NCBI GenBank assembly: GCA_025462885.1 | Contig: JAOAPN010000002.1 | Span: 124,001-188,000, forward strand | Direction: 5' to 3' | DNA: 64,000 nt | Source: Acidobacteriaceae bacterium | Lineage (GTDB): Bacteria; Acidobacteriota; Terriglobia; Terriglobales; Acidobacteriaceae | Shown here: positions 20,201 to 28,724 of the stretch, in pieces | How positions within the stretch are numbered: position 1 is the first letter of the stretch | Layout: each line of letters opens with the position of its first letter | Notes under the pieces: model-generated | What the model was told of the DNA's origin: nothing | The model's input: only the letters and a program-made list of their open reading frames with translations | Database searches by the model: none | Position numbers and translations under genes: made by a program

Positions 20201-21051
20201 CCGCGCTGATCTATCACGACCTCAATCTCGTCGAGCGCATCCTGCGCGACCAGGTTACGGACAACTTCTCCGCCATCTGGGTCGATACTGAAAGCGACTA
20301 CGAGCGCATCCTGCGCTTCCTGCAGCGCTTCCAGCCGTCGCTGATCCGGCGCGTCAAGCTCTACTCCAAGGAGACCCCGCTTTTCGAGCAGTTCGGCATC
20401 ACCGAAGAGATCAACAAGGCCCTGCGCTCCAAGGTATGGCTCAAGTCGGGCGGCTCCATCGTCATTAACCAGACGGAAGCGCTCGTCGCGATCGATATCA
20501 ACACCGGTAAGTTCGTCGGTAAGACCGCCCGCCTGGAAGACACTATCGTCAAGACCAACCTCGATGCCATCCCCGAGATCGTTCGCCAGATCCGTCTGCG
20601 CGACCTCGGCGGCATCATCATCATCGACTTCATCGACATGGACGAGCGCAAGAACCGCAATCGCGTCATGGCCGCCCTTGAAGAAGAGTTGAAGTCGGAC
20701 CGTGCGCCATCCAAGGTTCTGCAGTTCAACGACTTTGGCCTGGTCGCGATCACCCGCAAGCGCGTCAAGCAGTCCCTGGAGCGCACGCTGTCTACCACCT
20801 GCAACGTCTGCGTCGGCACCGGTATGGTCAAGTCCCCCATCACCGTCTGCAACGACATCTACATCGAGATGCGCAAGATGCACAAGCATCTCGACCGCGG
20901 CGACGTGATGCTGCGCGTCCACCCCGAGGTCGTCAAGTCGCTCAAATCTCCCACCTCGAAGTGGCTGCAGGAGATGGAAGAGATGTGCGGCAGAACCATC
21001 CTGGTCAAGTCCGATCCTGCCCTGCACCCGGAGCAGTTCGACATCCACTAG
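17257..21051 (+). CDS. rne: Ribonuclease E/G with a ~780-residue disordered insertion in the S1 domain
   Basis: This endoribonuclease cleaves single-stranded AU-rich RNA in mRNA decay and rRNA/tRNA processing. Residues 1-74 are the first half of the S1 domain (GSIYNGKVTRVLPGMQSSFVDIG ends in FLYITDF); the second half resumes at ~870 (LLKPGQEVLVQIAKEP). Between them lie ~780 low-complexity residues: Arg/Gly-rich blocks, Pro/Ala/Glu-rich linker, strongly acidic runs (~680-790), and a final RRDGR repeat block. The catalytic aspartates D1080 (IDINTG) and D1124 (IIIDFIDM) and the zinc-link cysteines C1182/C1185 are spaced as in E. coli RNase E (D303, D346, C404/C407). There is no C-terminal scaffold. 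Confidence 0.93.
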   Translation: MSKEIYISSTPHETRLAIVENDALTEIYYERENEYTLAGSIYNGKVTRVLPGMQSSFVDIGLERDAFLYITDFMEEAGDSADFDTTGNGEGRAPRTGNRERGDRNGNRDQAALPAPEAAVASAPEEAGARLERGNDRGGDRNGRGGRGRRDRNRSGNRDRGPRPDRQSSDRQGSDSSDRPDSVPAPASTEATFETADVDFSRPAPAFPEADGLPDRLDSDLGEGAPGADGSRRWRGRRGRRRGRGTGQIEAVPSVGGPLSEDAPEATQDLAPRDYDSDFKSYDLQASAAPEAPTAPVAPRNTAPIASAYGDPASQPNETRPEQSRRDRGGRGERGGRNRGGRDRDREPRSETRAANPDDRAPRTDDRAPRTDDRGPRAPRGFAPKVAHYGVENTAPYGETPYGQAPDAPAGEPIILPGESLSKYRKGGEETPAAKPAFTPDTIIIPAASSFVVSSDWDGGSILPGETLSRHRKPETKQEPRRSEPSAEHRVDTRNDLRNAAREPEQAQPIQVEPAKPVEVAPAEYEPTEASASYRIDPVAQSEFRQSAPVIEEEAIEPVVAEAAETSPVHTITPVPTEPVAELPKTEEVWGWQQHATPAAETAIAPDVTTLHATGEMTSTAPAIEPQAVIAPIEEPAPADPIHHETAVLAPEVGTAEAAEPVTPVPFETAPVEEFEELEEEESIDTLNASSIEEMDDFDEEETLEGAADLGTMIREMSIDQITRPVDAEADAQADLDSDEDDYEDFEEEHSVDDHIAGDSEDTEDSDADSDSDSDAENDSEASFNADSESSRFAATPSTDRPASTDAAASPNRDSNRRREGGRRDGRRDGRRDGGRDRDRSRNTGGAGDRERSGRSRQSMQSTNLPAISDLLKPGQEVLVQIAKEPIAKKGARITSHIALPGRFLVFMPTVNHTGVSRKIESDGERRRLKEILLSEKGEASGGFIVRTAAAGASEEELRSDLRFLLNLWADIKTRSESSKSPALIYHDLNLVERILRDQVTDNFSAIWVDTESDYERILRFLQRFQPSLIRRVKLYSKETPLFEQFGITEEINKALRSKVWLKSGGSIVINQTEALVAIDINTGKFVGKTARLEDTIVKTNLDAIPEIVRQIRLRDLGGIIIIDFIDMDERKNRNRVMAALEEELKSDRAPSKVLQFNDFGLVAITRKRVKQSLERTLSTTCNVCVGTGMVKSPITVCNDIYIEMRKMHKHLDRGDVMLRVHPEVVKSLKSPTSKWLQEMEEMCGRTILVKSDPALHPEQFDIH

Positions 21052-21087
21052 GCTGTACGTCTGCGTACGTGGACACTGTACCAAATG

Positions 21088-21122
21088 GGGCATTCTGCAA
21101 TCGCAGGATGCCCTTTCTCTTG
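21088..21122 (+). terminator. Rho-independent terminator after rne
   Basis: GGGCATTCTGC, loop AATC, GCAGGATGCCC, then TTTCTCTT. The 11-pair stem has one mismatch and lies 37 bases after the ribonuclease stop codon. Confidence 0.75.
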
Positions 21123-21294
21123 ATGCTGCAAAGATGTCATCCAATTCCACTCTTCCTGCGTCATACCACTAAGCCGCTGAGCGAGCTGGAGCAAGAGACA
21201 TCTTCGGCACAACAAGAAGACAAATGCCGGGTTCAGACAAAAAGAGCACCGGTTGCTGTAACAATAGGTTATGAATCAAGGGAGCTACCAAACG

Positions 21295-22383
21295 ATGCAC
21301 ACTACACCTCGCACGATCCATACCGGCACGCAGTCGCCCCGCCGGTCTCGCGCAGCCTGGATGGCCCGCACCGCGGCCTTCACAGTCCTGACTGCTGCCA
21401 CCGCCATCTGCCTGCAGGCCCAGTCGATCATCGAGACAAAAGCCGAGCCCAGCGCACAGAGCCAGCCCTCGCTTCAGACCGCTGCACCTCGGCCTGCGCT
21501 GGACTTCTATGCCGCCATGACCGCCCCGATGGACTTGTCCGTTCTCTCCGGCGAGTCCGCGACCAGCTCCTCTTCTTCCTCGGCCTCGACGGATCCTGCA
21601 ATCGATTCAGAGCGTCTCAATCTGTCCTCTGAGTCCAACCAGCCCCCACCCCGGCGTCGCTACGGTCGTCCGCGCTACAACGACAATTCCCACAACGCTG
21701 ACGGCTCCAAAAAACTGACCTTCGAGTTGGGTGGCGGATTTACGGTACCCGTCGGCGGAACTCACGACTACTCCAAGCTCAACTACAAGTTTCAGGTTGG
21801 AGCCGGTCGTAACTTCAATAAGACCTTCGGAGTCCTGGCGCAGTTCGACTGGGATAACTTCGGCATCCAGACCAATACGTTGAATACCCTGCTGCCAATC
21901 TACCAAAGCCTCTGCGGGTCGAACTGCACCGGCAATCCCATCAGCCAGATCGGCGGCAACACGCACATCTGGTCCTTCTCGATCAACCCCATCATCAACA
22001 TCCTTCAGTCGGAGTCGACTGGCGTCTATGTGGTTGGCGGTGTCGGATTTTACCACAAGGCCACGAATATCACGACTCCATCGGTTGGTACCTACTGCGA
22101 CTACTACTACGGTTGCTACCAGTATCCCGCCAACGCCAGTATCGACAAGTACAACAGCAACGCGCCCGGCTTCAGCGGGGGGCTTGGCTTTACCTACCGC
22201 GGCTCGCGCTTCTCCGGCGTGAAGTTCTTCACTGAAGCTCGTTACGTCTACATCGCTAACAGCGAGCGTCCCTACTACGACGGTACCAAGGGCACACAAC
22301 TCAGCCCCACCTACTTCAACGTGTTCCCGCAGAACAGCGCCAAGACCAGCTACATTCCTGTTACCTTCGGCGTACGCTTCTAA
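21295..22383 (+). CDS. Outer membrane beta-barrel protein
   Basis: The 362-residue product has an N-terminal signal (AWMARTAAFTVLTAATAICLQAQS) and a Ser-rich linker. From KKLTFELGGGFTVPVGG on it shows alternating hydrophobic/aromatic strands typical of an OmpA/porin-like beta-barrel of unknown ligand, ending in an aromatic C-terminus (VTFGVRF) as required for insertion by the Bam complex. GGGAG lies ~10 bases before the ATG at 21295; an ATG at 21271 is also in frame. It sits between two terminators, so it is transcribed alone. Confidence 0.75.
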   Translation: MHTTPRTIHTGTQSPRRSRAAWMARTAAFTVLTAATAICLQAQSIIETKAEPSAQSQPSLQTAAPRPALDFYAAMTAPMDLSVLSGESATSSSSSSASTDPAIDSERLNLSSESNQPPPRRRYGRPRYNDNSHNADGSKKLTFELGGGFTVPVGGTHDYSKLNYKFQVGAGRNFNKTFGVLAQFDWDNFGIQTNTLNTLLPIYQSLCGSNCTGNPISQIGGNTHIWSFSINPIINILQSESTGVYVVGGVGFYHKATNITTPSVGTYCDYYYGCYQYPANASIDKYNSNAPGFSGGLGFTYRGSRFSGVKFFTEARYVYIANSERPYYDGTKGTQLSPTYFNVFPQNSAKTSYIPVTFGVRF

Positions 22384-22406
22384 CCGGCTCGTTGCTGTCT
22401 TCCAAT

Positions 22407-22436
22407 AGAAATGCCCGGCACGCGCCGGGCATTTCT
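22407..22436 (+). terminator. Terminator after the beta-barrel gene
   Basis: AGAAATGCCCGGC, loop ACGC, GCCGGGCATTTCT: a perfect 13-pair hairpin beginning 24 bases after the stop. The T-rich arm serves as the tract. Because it is palindromic it may also stop minus-strand transcripts coming from 22454. Confidence 0.8.
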
Positions 22437-22453
22437 ATTGACGCGAAAAAACT

Positions 22454-22855
22454 CTAAAGCCAGCCTGGAATTTTGAAGGCGAAGACCGCGAGGCTATACC
22501 CCGCAGCAGCACCCGCCAGTGTGACAACACTCATCAGCATCTGGTGCGCAATTCCACGCTGCTGCGCCTCCTGCGTGTTGAACCAAAGCACTCCCATCAG
22601 GACGATCGCAAGTAGTGCGGCAGCCATCAGGGGATGGTTTGTCTGTGCAATCGCGCAGGTTACAAATGCTCCTGCGGTAACGCATGGCAGCCAGATCAGC
22701 GTCTGCACCCGTTTGTAACCTGCGGTGATCTTGAAGTCCCGGCTCACAAACTTCGGAGAGGCCGAGGTGAGGGCAAACGTAGCCGCGAGCGAGCAGAGCA
22801 CCGTCAGGACGTAGCCCAGAATCAGTGCAACCGCGATCAGTGTTCCTGTAATCAT
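22454..22855 (-). CDS. Four-helix membrane protein, function unknown
   Basis: The 133-residue product has four hydrophobic segments (ITGTLIAVALILGYVL, TLIWLPCVTAGAFVTCAIA, LMAAALLAIVLMGVLWF, VTLAGAAAGYSLAVFAF). I do not recognise a family. It follows the M24 peptidase gene by 31 bases and closes a four-gene minus-strand run (glycosyltransferase, membrane protein, peptidase, this gene). Confidence 0.6.
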   Translation of the reverse strand: MITGTLIAVALILGYVLTVLCSLAATFALTSASPKFVSRDFKITAGYKRVQTLIWLPCVTAGAFVTCAIAQTNHPLMAAALLAIVLMGVLWFNTQEAQQRGIAHQMLMSVVTLAGAAAGYSLAVFAFKIPGWL

Positions 22856-22886
22856 CGTTCAGCTTCCAGACCGTCCGTAGGCGAGA

Positions 22887-24263
22887 TCAGTGTCGCATCG
22901 CCCCTTCGATCTCGGACGACTCATGCGGCAACTTAGCGATCAAGTCTATCAGCTGACCGTCCTGATCGGCATAGTAGGTATCTTCAATGCGTACTCCGAT
23001 CTGCTCCTCCGGAATATAGATACCCGGCTCGATCGTGAATACCATCCCCTTGTCCAGAGGCTTGGTGTAGTCCATCGGATCGTGGACGTCGATGCCTACC
23101 GAGTGCCCCAGTCCATGCAGAAAATACTTGCCCAGCGGCTGACCGTGCAGGTCCTTGCCATGCGTGTTGATGTAGTCGAACGCCACCTTGTCGAGCGTGT
23201 CCGTAACCTCCGGACCGCGCTCGCTCACATTGCCAAGCTTCATCTTGCCTGCGACAAACGCCGCTGCCGCGGCACGTTGCGCGCCCAGCACGATGTCGTA
23301 GATCTCCTTCTGCCGCGCCGTAAACTTACCCCCCACCGGCATGGTCCGGGTGATGTCACTGGCGTACATGCTGTACTCGCCCGCTGCATCGATCACCACG
23401 ACCTCGCCGGCCTTCATCATCGCCTCGTTGGACGAGTAGTGCAGCGTCGTCGAATTCACTCCGGCCCCGACGATCGGTGCATAGCTGGGCCGCTCACAGC
23501 CCTCCGCCATCATCGACGCGACCTCGACGCCCGCCACCGTTCGCTCCCGAACCCCCGGCTTGATCGCCTTCATCCCCGCGCGCTGCGACACCATCGAAGC
23601 CTCGGCCGCCTTGCGCAGCAGCTCGATCTCCGCCGGAGACTTCACCGTCCGCAGCGCCATCGTCAGCGTCCGCACATCGCTGACTCCGGTGCTGTTCACC
23701 ACCGTCCCCAGGGACGAGGCCACGAACTGCACGCTCGCCATCGCAGCCGGAACATCCAGTTGCGACCAGACATTTGCCGTCCGCCGCCGGTCCTCCGCGA
23801 TGAACTTCGTCAACACCTCCGGCATCGCCGTCATCGGCATCACCACGTCGAAGCCCGTCGCTGCAGCCGCTCCCGGAGTCGCCGCATCTATCTTCACGCC
23901 GGTGTACTTCTCCAGCACCAGGTTCCGCGACGGCAGGAACAGAAATTCTTTGTAGCCATGCGCCGGGACCACATCTCCCAGACGCGTCGTCGTCTCCGGT
24001 CCCGGCCCGATGACTACGAGCGCCGCACCTGGCTCTGTCCAGCCTGTCAGATAGTAGAAGTCCGAGTCCTGCCGGTAGGGCATGAAATCCAGTAGCGGTT
24101 CCGTCGCCGAGAACACAATCGCAACGCCACCCTTCAACCCATCCGCCAGTGCCACGCGGCGCGTCCGGTACTCCGCCTTCGGGACTGAATCCAGCGCAAA
24201 AGCCGTCCCACCTGCTAGCAGCACGATCGCCGCCAGCATCCACCGCATACCAGATTGAAACAT
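22887..24263 (-). CDS. M24 family Xaa-Pro aminopeptidase
   Basis: This 458-residue metallopeptidase removes N-terminal residues preceding proline. A signal peptide is present (MFQSGMRWMLAAIVLLAGG), so it probably acts in the periplasm. The N-terminal AMP_N domain (YRTRRVALADGLKGGVAIVF, YQDSDFYYLTGWTEPGA) is followed by the pita-bread domain with the metal ligands VVIDAAGEYSMYASDITRTMP (two Asp), HGLGHSVGIDVHD (His), FTIEPGIYIPE and GVRIEDTYY (Glu). The ATG at 24263 is chosen for the signal peptide and GAGG upstream; the frame is open much further. Confidence 0.88.
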   Translation of the reverse strand: MFQSGMRWMLAAIVLLAGGTAFALDSVPKAEYRTRRVALADGLKGGVAIVFSATEPLLDFMPYRQDSDFYYLTGWTEPGAALVVIGPGPETTTRLGDVVPAHGYKEFLFLPSRNLVLEKYTGVKIDAATPGAAAATGFDVVMPMTAMPEVLTKFIAEDRRRTANVWSQLDVPAAMASVQFVASSLGTVVNSTGVSDVRTLTMALRTVKSPAEIELLRKAAEASMVSQRAGMKAIKPGVRERTVAGVEVASMMAEGCERPSYAPIVGAGVNSTTLHYSSNEAMMKAGEVVVIDAAGEYSMYASDITRTMPVGGKFTARQKEIYDIVLGAQRAAAAAFVAGKMKLGNVSERGPEVTDTLDKVAFDYINTHGKDLHGQPLGKYFLHGLGHSVGIDVHDPMDYTKPLDKGMVFTIEPGIYIPEEQIGVRIEDTYYADQDGQLIDLIAKLPHESSEIEGAMRH

Positions 24264-24292
24264 CAGGAAAACCTCGTTAATCGAATCAGCGT

Positions 24293-24682
24293 CTAGTCGC
24301 TCAAGCCAAGAATCGTTACGTATAAAAGAGCCACGCTCAGGAAGGTTGTCGTTATACCCATCCACCGCGCTCGACCCTGCGCAAATCCCAGCAGAACCAA
24401 CCCCACCACCCCGGCGAGCAACGCTACCGGCATACTCCAGGCTGCGCCCAACGGAACCCACTGCCCCTTCGTGCTCCAGGGAAGCTCCAGTGCAAAGAAG
24501 AAGACCGGCGTCGGAATCGCGGCGATCAAAGCCAGCACCAGCCCCGCGATCGACAGCCGATACCTCCAGCCCGTCACCAGCACCTCTGTCTTGCGGCGCG
24601 TCAGGAAAAACCACGTCACCACAAACGGTACCGATGCCAGCACCACACTCACTGTCAGGTAAAGCCGGTCGCGCCATGCCAT
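24293..24682 (-). CDS. Membrane protein, function unknown
   Basis: A 129-residue product with four hydrophobic segments starts MAWRDRLYLTVSVVLASVPF, with GGGGA 6 bases before the ATG. The start is only one base past the stop of the glycosyltransferase gene, so translation may be coupled. No family recognised; its position suggests a part in export or assembly of the glycan made by that enzyme, which is inference only. Confidence 0.6.
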   Translation of the reverse strand: MAWRDRLYLTVSVVLASVPFVVTWFFLTRRKTEVLVTGWRYRLSIAGLVLALIAAIPTPVFFFALELPWSTKGQWVPLGAAWSMPVALLAGVVGLVLLGFAQGRARWMGITTTFLSVALLYVTILGLSD

Positions 24683-24683
24683 G

Positions 24684-26324
24684 TCAGATCCCCACCGGAT
24701 ACGGCTTTTCGTGCAACTCCTGTGAATTATTGCCGTGGCGTTCAAACCGCCCCTGCAGCAGGCTCAGCAGCCCTGTGTACCAGTAGCCCAGCACGAACAG
24801 GCAAAGGAACGGCACCGTAAAGAAGTTGCTCGTCGTAAGTGCATAGTAGACCGTCCAGGCGAAGTAGCACCCGATCAGCAGCTCGATCCATGGAATAATT
24901 CCCAGCCGCTTCCTGTACTTCTGCGCCTGGCTTCGCTCGCCCTTCTTCTGCACGCTGTACTTCGGAGTTCGCGCAAACGCCGACTTGATTCCGAACAGCG
25001 CCTCCATCACGGCCTTCGTATTGGTGATCGTAAGGCCAACGCCCAGCGCCATCAGGAATGGCACATACAGAAACGTCTTCCACCACGTCTTCGGGTGCAG
25101 CTCCTTCTGGCTCACCAGGTAGAACGTCGACACCGACATCGTGCTCGCGATAAACAGCGGCAGGTCGATCAGCAGCATCTGCACATAGCCCTGCCAGCTG
25201 CGGATCACCATCGCCGGCATCAACAGCACGCTCAGGACAATCATCAGGGGGTAGCTCAGGTTCGCCGTCAGGTGATACCACGCCTCCAGCTTCGTATGCC
25301 ACGGCTGGTCGCTCTTCATCACACGCGGCAGAATCTTGATACCTGTCTGGATCAACCCTTTCGCCCAGCGCGCCTGCTGCGTCTTGAAGGCCGTCATCTC
25401 GATCGGCAGCTCTGCCGGGCATTCTACGTCCTGCAGGTATTTGAACTTCCAGCCCACCATCTGCGCCCGGTAGCTCAGGTCGGTATCTTCGGTCAGCGTG
25501 TCATGCTGCCATCCGCCTGCACTGCCAATCGTCTCGCGCCGCCACATGCCGGCCGTACCGTTGAAGTTGAAGAACACTCCCGCTCGCGAACGGCCGCCGT
25601 GCTCCAGCACAAAATGCCCGTCCAGCAGGATCGCTTCAACGTTCGTCATGAAGCTGTAGTCGCGATTCAGGTGGGTCCAGCGCGTCTGCACCATGCCAAT
25701 CTCCGGCTCGGCGAAGTGATGTACCACCTGCATCACCCACTGCGGCGGAGGCACAAAGTCCGCATCGAAGATCGCCACCAACTCGCCGCGAGCCACATCC
25801 AGACCTTTGTCCAGCGCTCCGGCCTTGTAGCCGTGCCGGTTGGTCCGATGGAGGTACACAATCGGCTGCGGTTCCATCCCTGGAAAACCCGCGGCGTAGC
25901 GGGCAACAATCTGGCTCGCTACCTTCACGGTCTCGTCGGTAGAATCGTCCAGCACCTGGATCTCGAAGCGGTCACGCGGATACTCCAACCGGCAGCAGGC
26001 CTCGATCAACCGGTCGATCACAAACTGCTCGTTGAAGATCGGCAACTGGATCGTCACATACGGCAGTTCGCCCTCGGCGTACCGCATGGGCGGCTCATCC
26101 CACTTCGGCGCCTTATCGCGGTTCTTGTAATACAGCCAAACCAACTGGTAGCGATGGACGCCGTAGAAGGCGAGAATCACCATCACGAAGAAGTAGGGAA
26201 TCAGCAGCGCCGTATCGAACGTGTTCCACCGATACAAGTGGTCAAACGTGTGGTCGCCATAGTGCCGCTTCAGATACTGCCCCAGACCCTTGGAGGCGAG
26301 CAGCATCCCGAGCGTCGAAGGCAT
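24684..26324 (-). CDS. Processive family 2 glycosyltransferase (cellulose synthase-like)
   Basis: The 546-residue membrane enzyme has an N-terminal helix, a GT-A domain with LDDSTDET, DADFVPP (metal-binding DxD), the acceptor motif TEDTDLSYRAQMVGW and the processivity motif QQARWAKG (QxxRW), then four to five C-terminal membrane helices. These motifs place it with polysaccharide synthases that join UDP-sugars and pass the chain through the membrane. There is no PilZ domain or bcs partner, so the polymer is unknown. Confidence 0.88.
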   Translation of the reverse strand: MPSTLGMLLASKGLGQYLKRHYGDHTFDHLYRWNTFDTALLIPYFFVMVILAFYGVHRYQLVWLYYKNRDKAPKWDEPPMRYAEGELPYVTIQLPIFNEQFVIDRLIEACCRLEYPRDRFEIQVLDDSTDETVKVASQIVARYAAGFPGMEPQPIVYLHRTNRHGYKAGALDKGLDVARGELVAIFDADFVPPPQWVMQVVHHFAEPEIGMVQTRWTHLNRDYSFMTNVEAILLDGHFVLEHGGRSRAGVFFNFNGTAGMWRRETIGSAGGWQHDTLTEDTDLSYRAQMVGWKFKYLQDVECPAELPIEMTAFKTQQARWAKGLIQTGIKILPRVMKSDQPWHTKLEAWYHLTANLSYPLMIVLSVLLMPAMVIRSWQGYVQMLLIDLPLFIASTMSVSTFYLVSQKELHPKTWWKTFLYVPFLMALGVGLTITNTKAVMEALFGIKSAFARTPKYSVQKKGERSQAQKYRKRLGIIPWIELLIGCYFAWTVYYALTTSNFFTVPFLCLFVLGYWYTGLLSLLQGRFERHGNNSQELHEKPYPVGI

Positions 26325-26484
26325 CGTTGGAAAGAATGAAAACAGGAAAAGACTCCGGATAGCCGTTTCGGCTTGGCCTTGATTCTACGCGAATCGGGCG
26401 GACGGCAGGAGGGGAAAACAGCTATGGCCCTCCTTATCCGCCCACCCGCGCGCGTTGCGAGTCCCTCTCGCGGGCAGCCTGTTC

Positions 26485-26934
26485 TCAGGCGTACCGTACG
26501 GTCAGCCGAGCAGCATTCGCCTCATACTCGTCATCGAGCCAGCTTGTCGCCGACTGCGGAAAAGTGGCGATGCCCGAATAGCCCGATGTGCCTGAGACAC
26601 CTGGCATGCTGGTCAGGCTTGGCTTACTCGACAGGCTCGACAGATTTGGGACTGCGGACAGTTGGCCATGGGCTACCGTTTCGTTCGCTGTTTCGCTCAC
26701 CGGCTCGCTGGCCGCGTCGGGCAGGGCAGCAGTTCCCGGCGTCGAGATCCAACGCTCAACATATCGGCTGGCATGGGCTCGGCCGCAGAAATGACGCGTC
26801 CGGCGCAGCATCTTGTCGTCCCACTTGGGCAGGACCACGAGGCTTCCCTTACGCTCGTAGACCATCACCCACTGGCTTGTGAATGATCTCTGCATATCGC
26901 ACTCTTCACACTTGCATGTCTGAACCAGTGACAT
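26485..26934 (-). CDS. Small cysteine-motif protein with Ser/Thr-rich tail, unknown
   Basis: The 149-residue product has an N-terminal candidate metal site: C7, C9, C12 (TCKCEECD) and, ~40 residues later, HFCGRAHASRYVERW (C50, H54). The region between is basic. Residues ~65-130 are Ser/Pro/Thr/Gly-rich and probably unstructured. I do not recognise it. A zinc-ribbon role in nucleic acid or protein binding is possible, but unproven. Confidence 0.5.
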   Translation of the reverse strand: MSLVQTCKCEECDMQRSFTSQWVMVYERKGSLVVLPKWDDKMLRRTRHFCGRAHASRYVERWISTPGTAALPDAASEPVSETANETVAHGQLSAVPNLSSLSSKPSLTSMPGVSGTSGYSGIATFPQSATSWLDDEYEANAARLTVRYA

Positions 26935-27053
26935 TGTCTTGTTTTCTCCCTCTCGATCCTGCGCGTTTTTTCGAAGCGGCGCCCCTCGGAGGGAGGGAGC
27001 CTCTGTGCTTCGATACCCCGTTTATCGGCGGGGCTTGCAAAATCTTCGCTTTC

Positions 27054-27093
27054 GAAAAAGAAAAGCGCTGTGCCGGATCATGGCACAGCGCTT
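27054..27093 (-). terminator. Terminator of the mqnC transcript
   Basis: On the minus strand AAGCGCTGTGCC, a 7-base loop, GGCACAGCGCTT, then TTCTTTTTC. The 12-pair stem is perfect and the T-rich tract faces away from mqnC, which ends 24 bases upstream of the hairpin. Confidence 0.85.
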
Positions 27094-27116
27094 CGTCAGA
27101 TTTCGCGGAGGGGGAG

Positions 27117-28163
27117 CTAGTTCAGGAACATGGTCCGATACAGCGTATCCCGCTGCACTGGCTTGAAGCCCGCATCCCGGATAATCCGCCGCAGCTCCTC
27201 TTCGGTCGTATGGTTCGCGGTTCCGGCAGCCTTCACCACGTTCTCTTCGAGCATCACCGAACCGACATCGTTCCCGCCGAAGCGCAGGCCCATCTGCAGC
27301 ACCTTCAGGCCCTGCGTCACCCAGCTTGACTGCACGTTCTCGATATTGTCCAGATACATGCGCGAGATCGCCAGCGTCTTCAGATACTCGACGCTCGTCG
27401 CTTCATCCCAGCCGCGTCCGCCCAGAGCCGTATTCTGCGGCTGGAAGCTCCACGGAATAAACGCCGTAAATCCGCCCGTCTCTTCCTGCAGCCGACGCAC
27501 TACCTCGAAGTGGTTCACCCGATGCACCATGTTTTCGCCTACGCCGAACATCATGGTCGCGGTCGTCCGCATCCCCAGTTCATGCGCGGTCCGATGGACC
27601 GAAACCCAGTCCTCTGTGCGGCACTTCAGACGCGCGATCTTGAAGCGAACCTCGTCGTCCAGAATCTCCGCGCCGCCGCCCGGAATCGAGTCCAGCCCGG
27701 CATCGCGCAGGCGCATGATCGTATCCCGCAGCGAGATCTCGGAGTACTCCGCAATCGCCAGGATCTCGCTCGCGCTCAGGCAGTGCAGCCAGATGGAAGG
27801 GAAGCGCTCCTTGATCCCCTTGAACAGCCGCTCGAACCAGTCGATCTTCAGGTCCGGATGGATGCCACCCTGCATCAGCACCCCGGTCCCGCCCATGTCC
27901 AGCGTCTCGCGGATCTTGTCGTAGATCGTCTCGAACTCGAGGATGTACCCCTCCGCCGCCAGCTTGCCCTTCAGCGGCCGATAGAACGCGCAGAACGTGC
28001 AGTACTCCGTGCAGAAGTTGGTGTAGTTGATATTCCGGTCGATGATGTAGCTCACTACACCTTCGGGATGCAACCGCCGACGCACCGCATCGGCCTCCAT
28101 GCCAATCCCGATCAGATCATCACTCGCAAAGCAATCCAGCGCCTGTTCCCGGCTAATTCCCAT
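27117..28163 (-). CDS. mqnC: Cyclic dehypoxanthinyl futalosine synthase (MqnC)
   Basis: MqnC is a radical SAM enzyme of the futalosine pathway that cyclises dehypoxanthine futalosine on the way to menaquinone. The 348-residue sequence has the 4Fe-4S motif C51-x3-C55-x2-C58 within NYTNFCTEYCTFCAFYR, followed by GGTGVLMQGGIHPDLKIDW and FIPWSFQPQNTALGG, which fit MqnC rather than MqnE. Other mqn genes are not in the window. It is the last gene of a minus-strand run and is followed by a clear terminator. Confidence 0.92.
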   Translation of the reverse strand: MGISREQALDCFASDDLIGIGMEADAVRRRLHPEGVVSYIIDRNINYTNFCTEYCTFCAFYRPLKGKLAAEGYILEFETIYDKIRETLDMGGTGVLMQGGIHPDLKIDWFERLFKGIKERFPSIWLHCLSASEILAIAEYSEISLRDTIMRLRDAGLDSIPGGGAEILDDEVRFKIARLKCRTEDWVSVHRTAHELGMRTTATMMFGVGENMVHRVNHFEVVRRLQEETGGFTAFIPWSFQPQNTALGGRGWDEATSVEYLKTLAISRMYLDNIENVQSSWVTQGLKVLQMGLRFGGNDVGSVMLEENVVKAAGTANHTTEEELRRIIRDAGFKPVQRDTLYRTMFLN

Positions 28164-28287
28164 GGAATAATTCTACGCCGAGAGCACGCAAAACGACGCT
28201 CCGCCAGCCCTGCCGTTTGATCCTGCCCAAAAGGCCTCGCACCATCCGTTTAGCCCCACAGCGAGCGGCCCTGTCGTCTGCATTCTT

Positions 28288-28680
28288 CTAACGTCCCCGC
28301 ACCAACAGAAAAATCACCACACCCAACATCACCACGATGACTGAAACTCCAGCTTTAACCCAAACCCCAATGGCAGCGATCTTCTCTTCCAGAGCTTCCA
28401 CCCGATGCCCCAGCCCATCCACCGCCAACCGCACCGGCCTCACATCGTCTTCGACCGTTGCCACCTGGGCGCTCAACTCCTGCAACTGGCGATAAAGCCC
28501 GAGGTGCGCCTTCGTGACCTGTCCAAGATCGCCCCGGACCCCTTCGGCCATCGCCGTCAGTGCAGCTTCGTTCGCCTTCTCAGCCGCAGCCTTCGAAGAA
28601 AAATAACGGTCCGCCATCGGGAGAACCCGCGTAATGTGCGGGAGCAACTCGAACAACTGCGCTAACAATTTAGGCCACAT
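28288..28680 (-). CDS. Coiled-coil protein with C-terminal membrane anchor, unknown
   Basis: The 130-residue product is mostly helical: a heptad-like stretch at ~60-100 (LYRQLQELSAQVATVEDDV, VDGLGHRVEALEEKIAAIG) and one membrane helix near the C-terminus (VSVIVVMLGVVIFLLV) ending in RGR. This tail-anchored layout suggests a cytoplasmic coiled coil held at the inner membrane. No family recognised. It follows the VKOR gene by 44 bases. Confidence 0.6.
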   Translation of the reverse strand: MWPKLLAQLFELLPHITRVLPMADRYFSSKAAAEKANEAALTAMAEGVRGDLGQVTKAHLGLYRQLQELSAQVATVEDDVRPVRLAVDGLGHRVEALEEKIAAIGVWVKAGVSVIVVMLGVVIFLLVRGR

Positions 28681-28724
28681 AAACCATCCCCACTCTCAAA
28701 AAAACACGTTCAACAAAACAGCGA

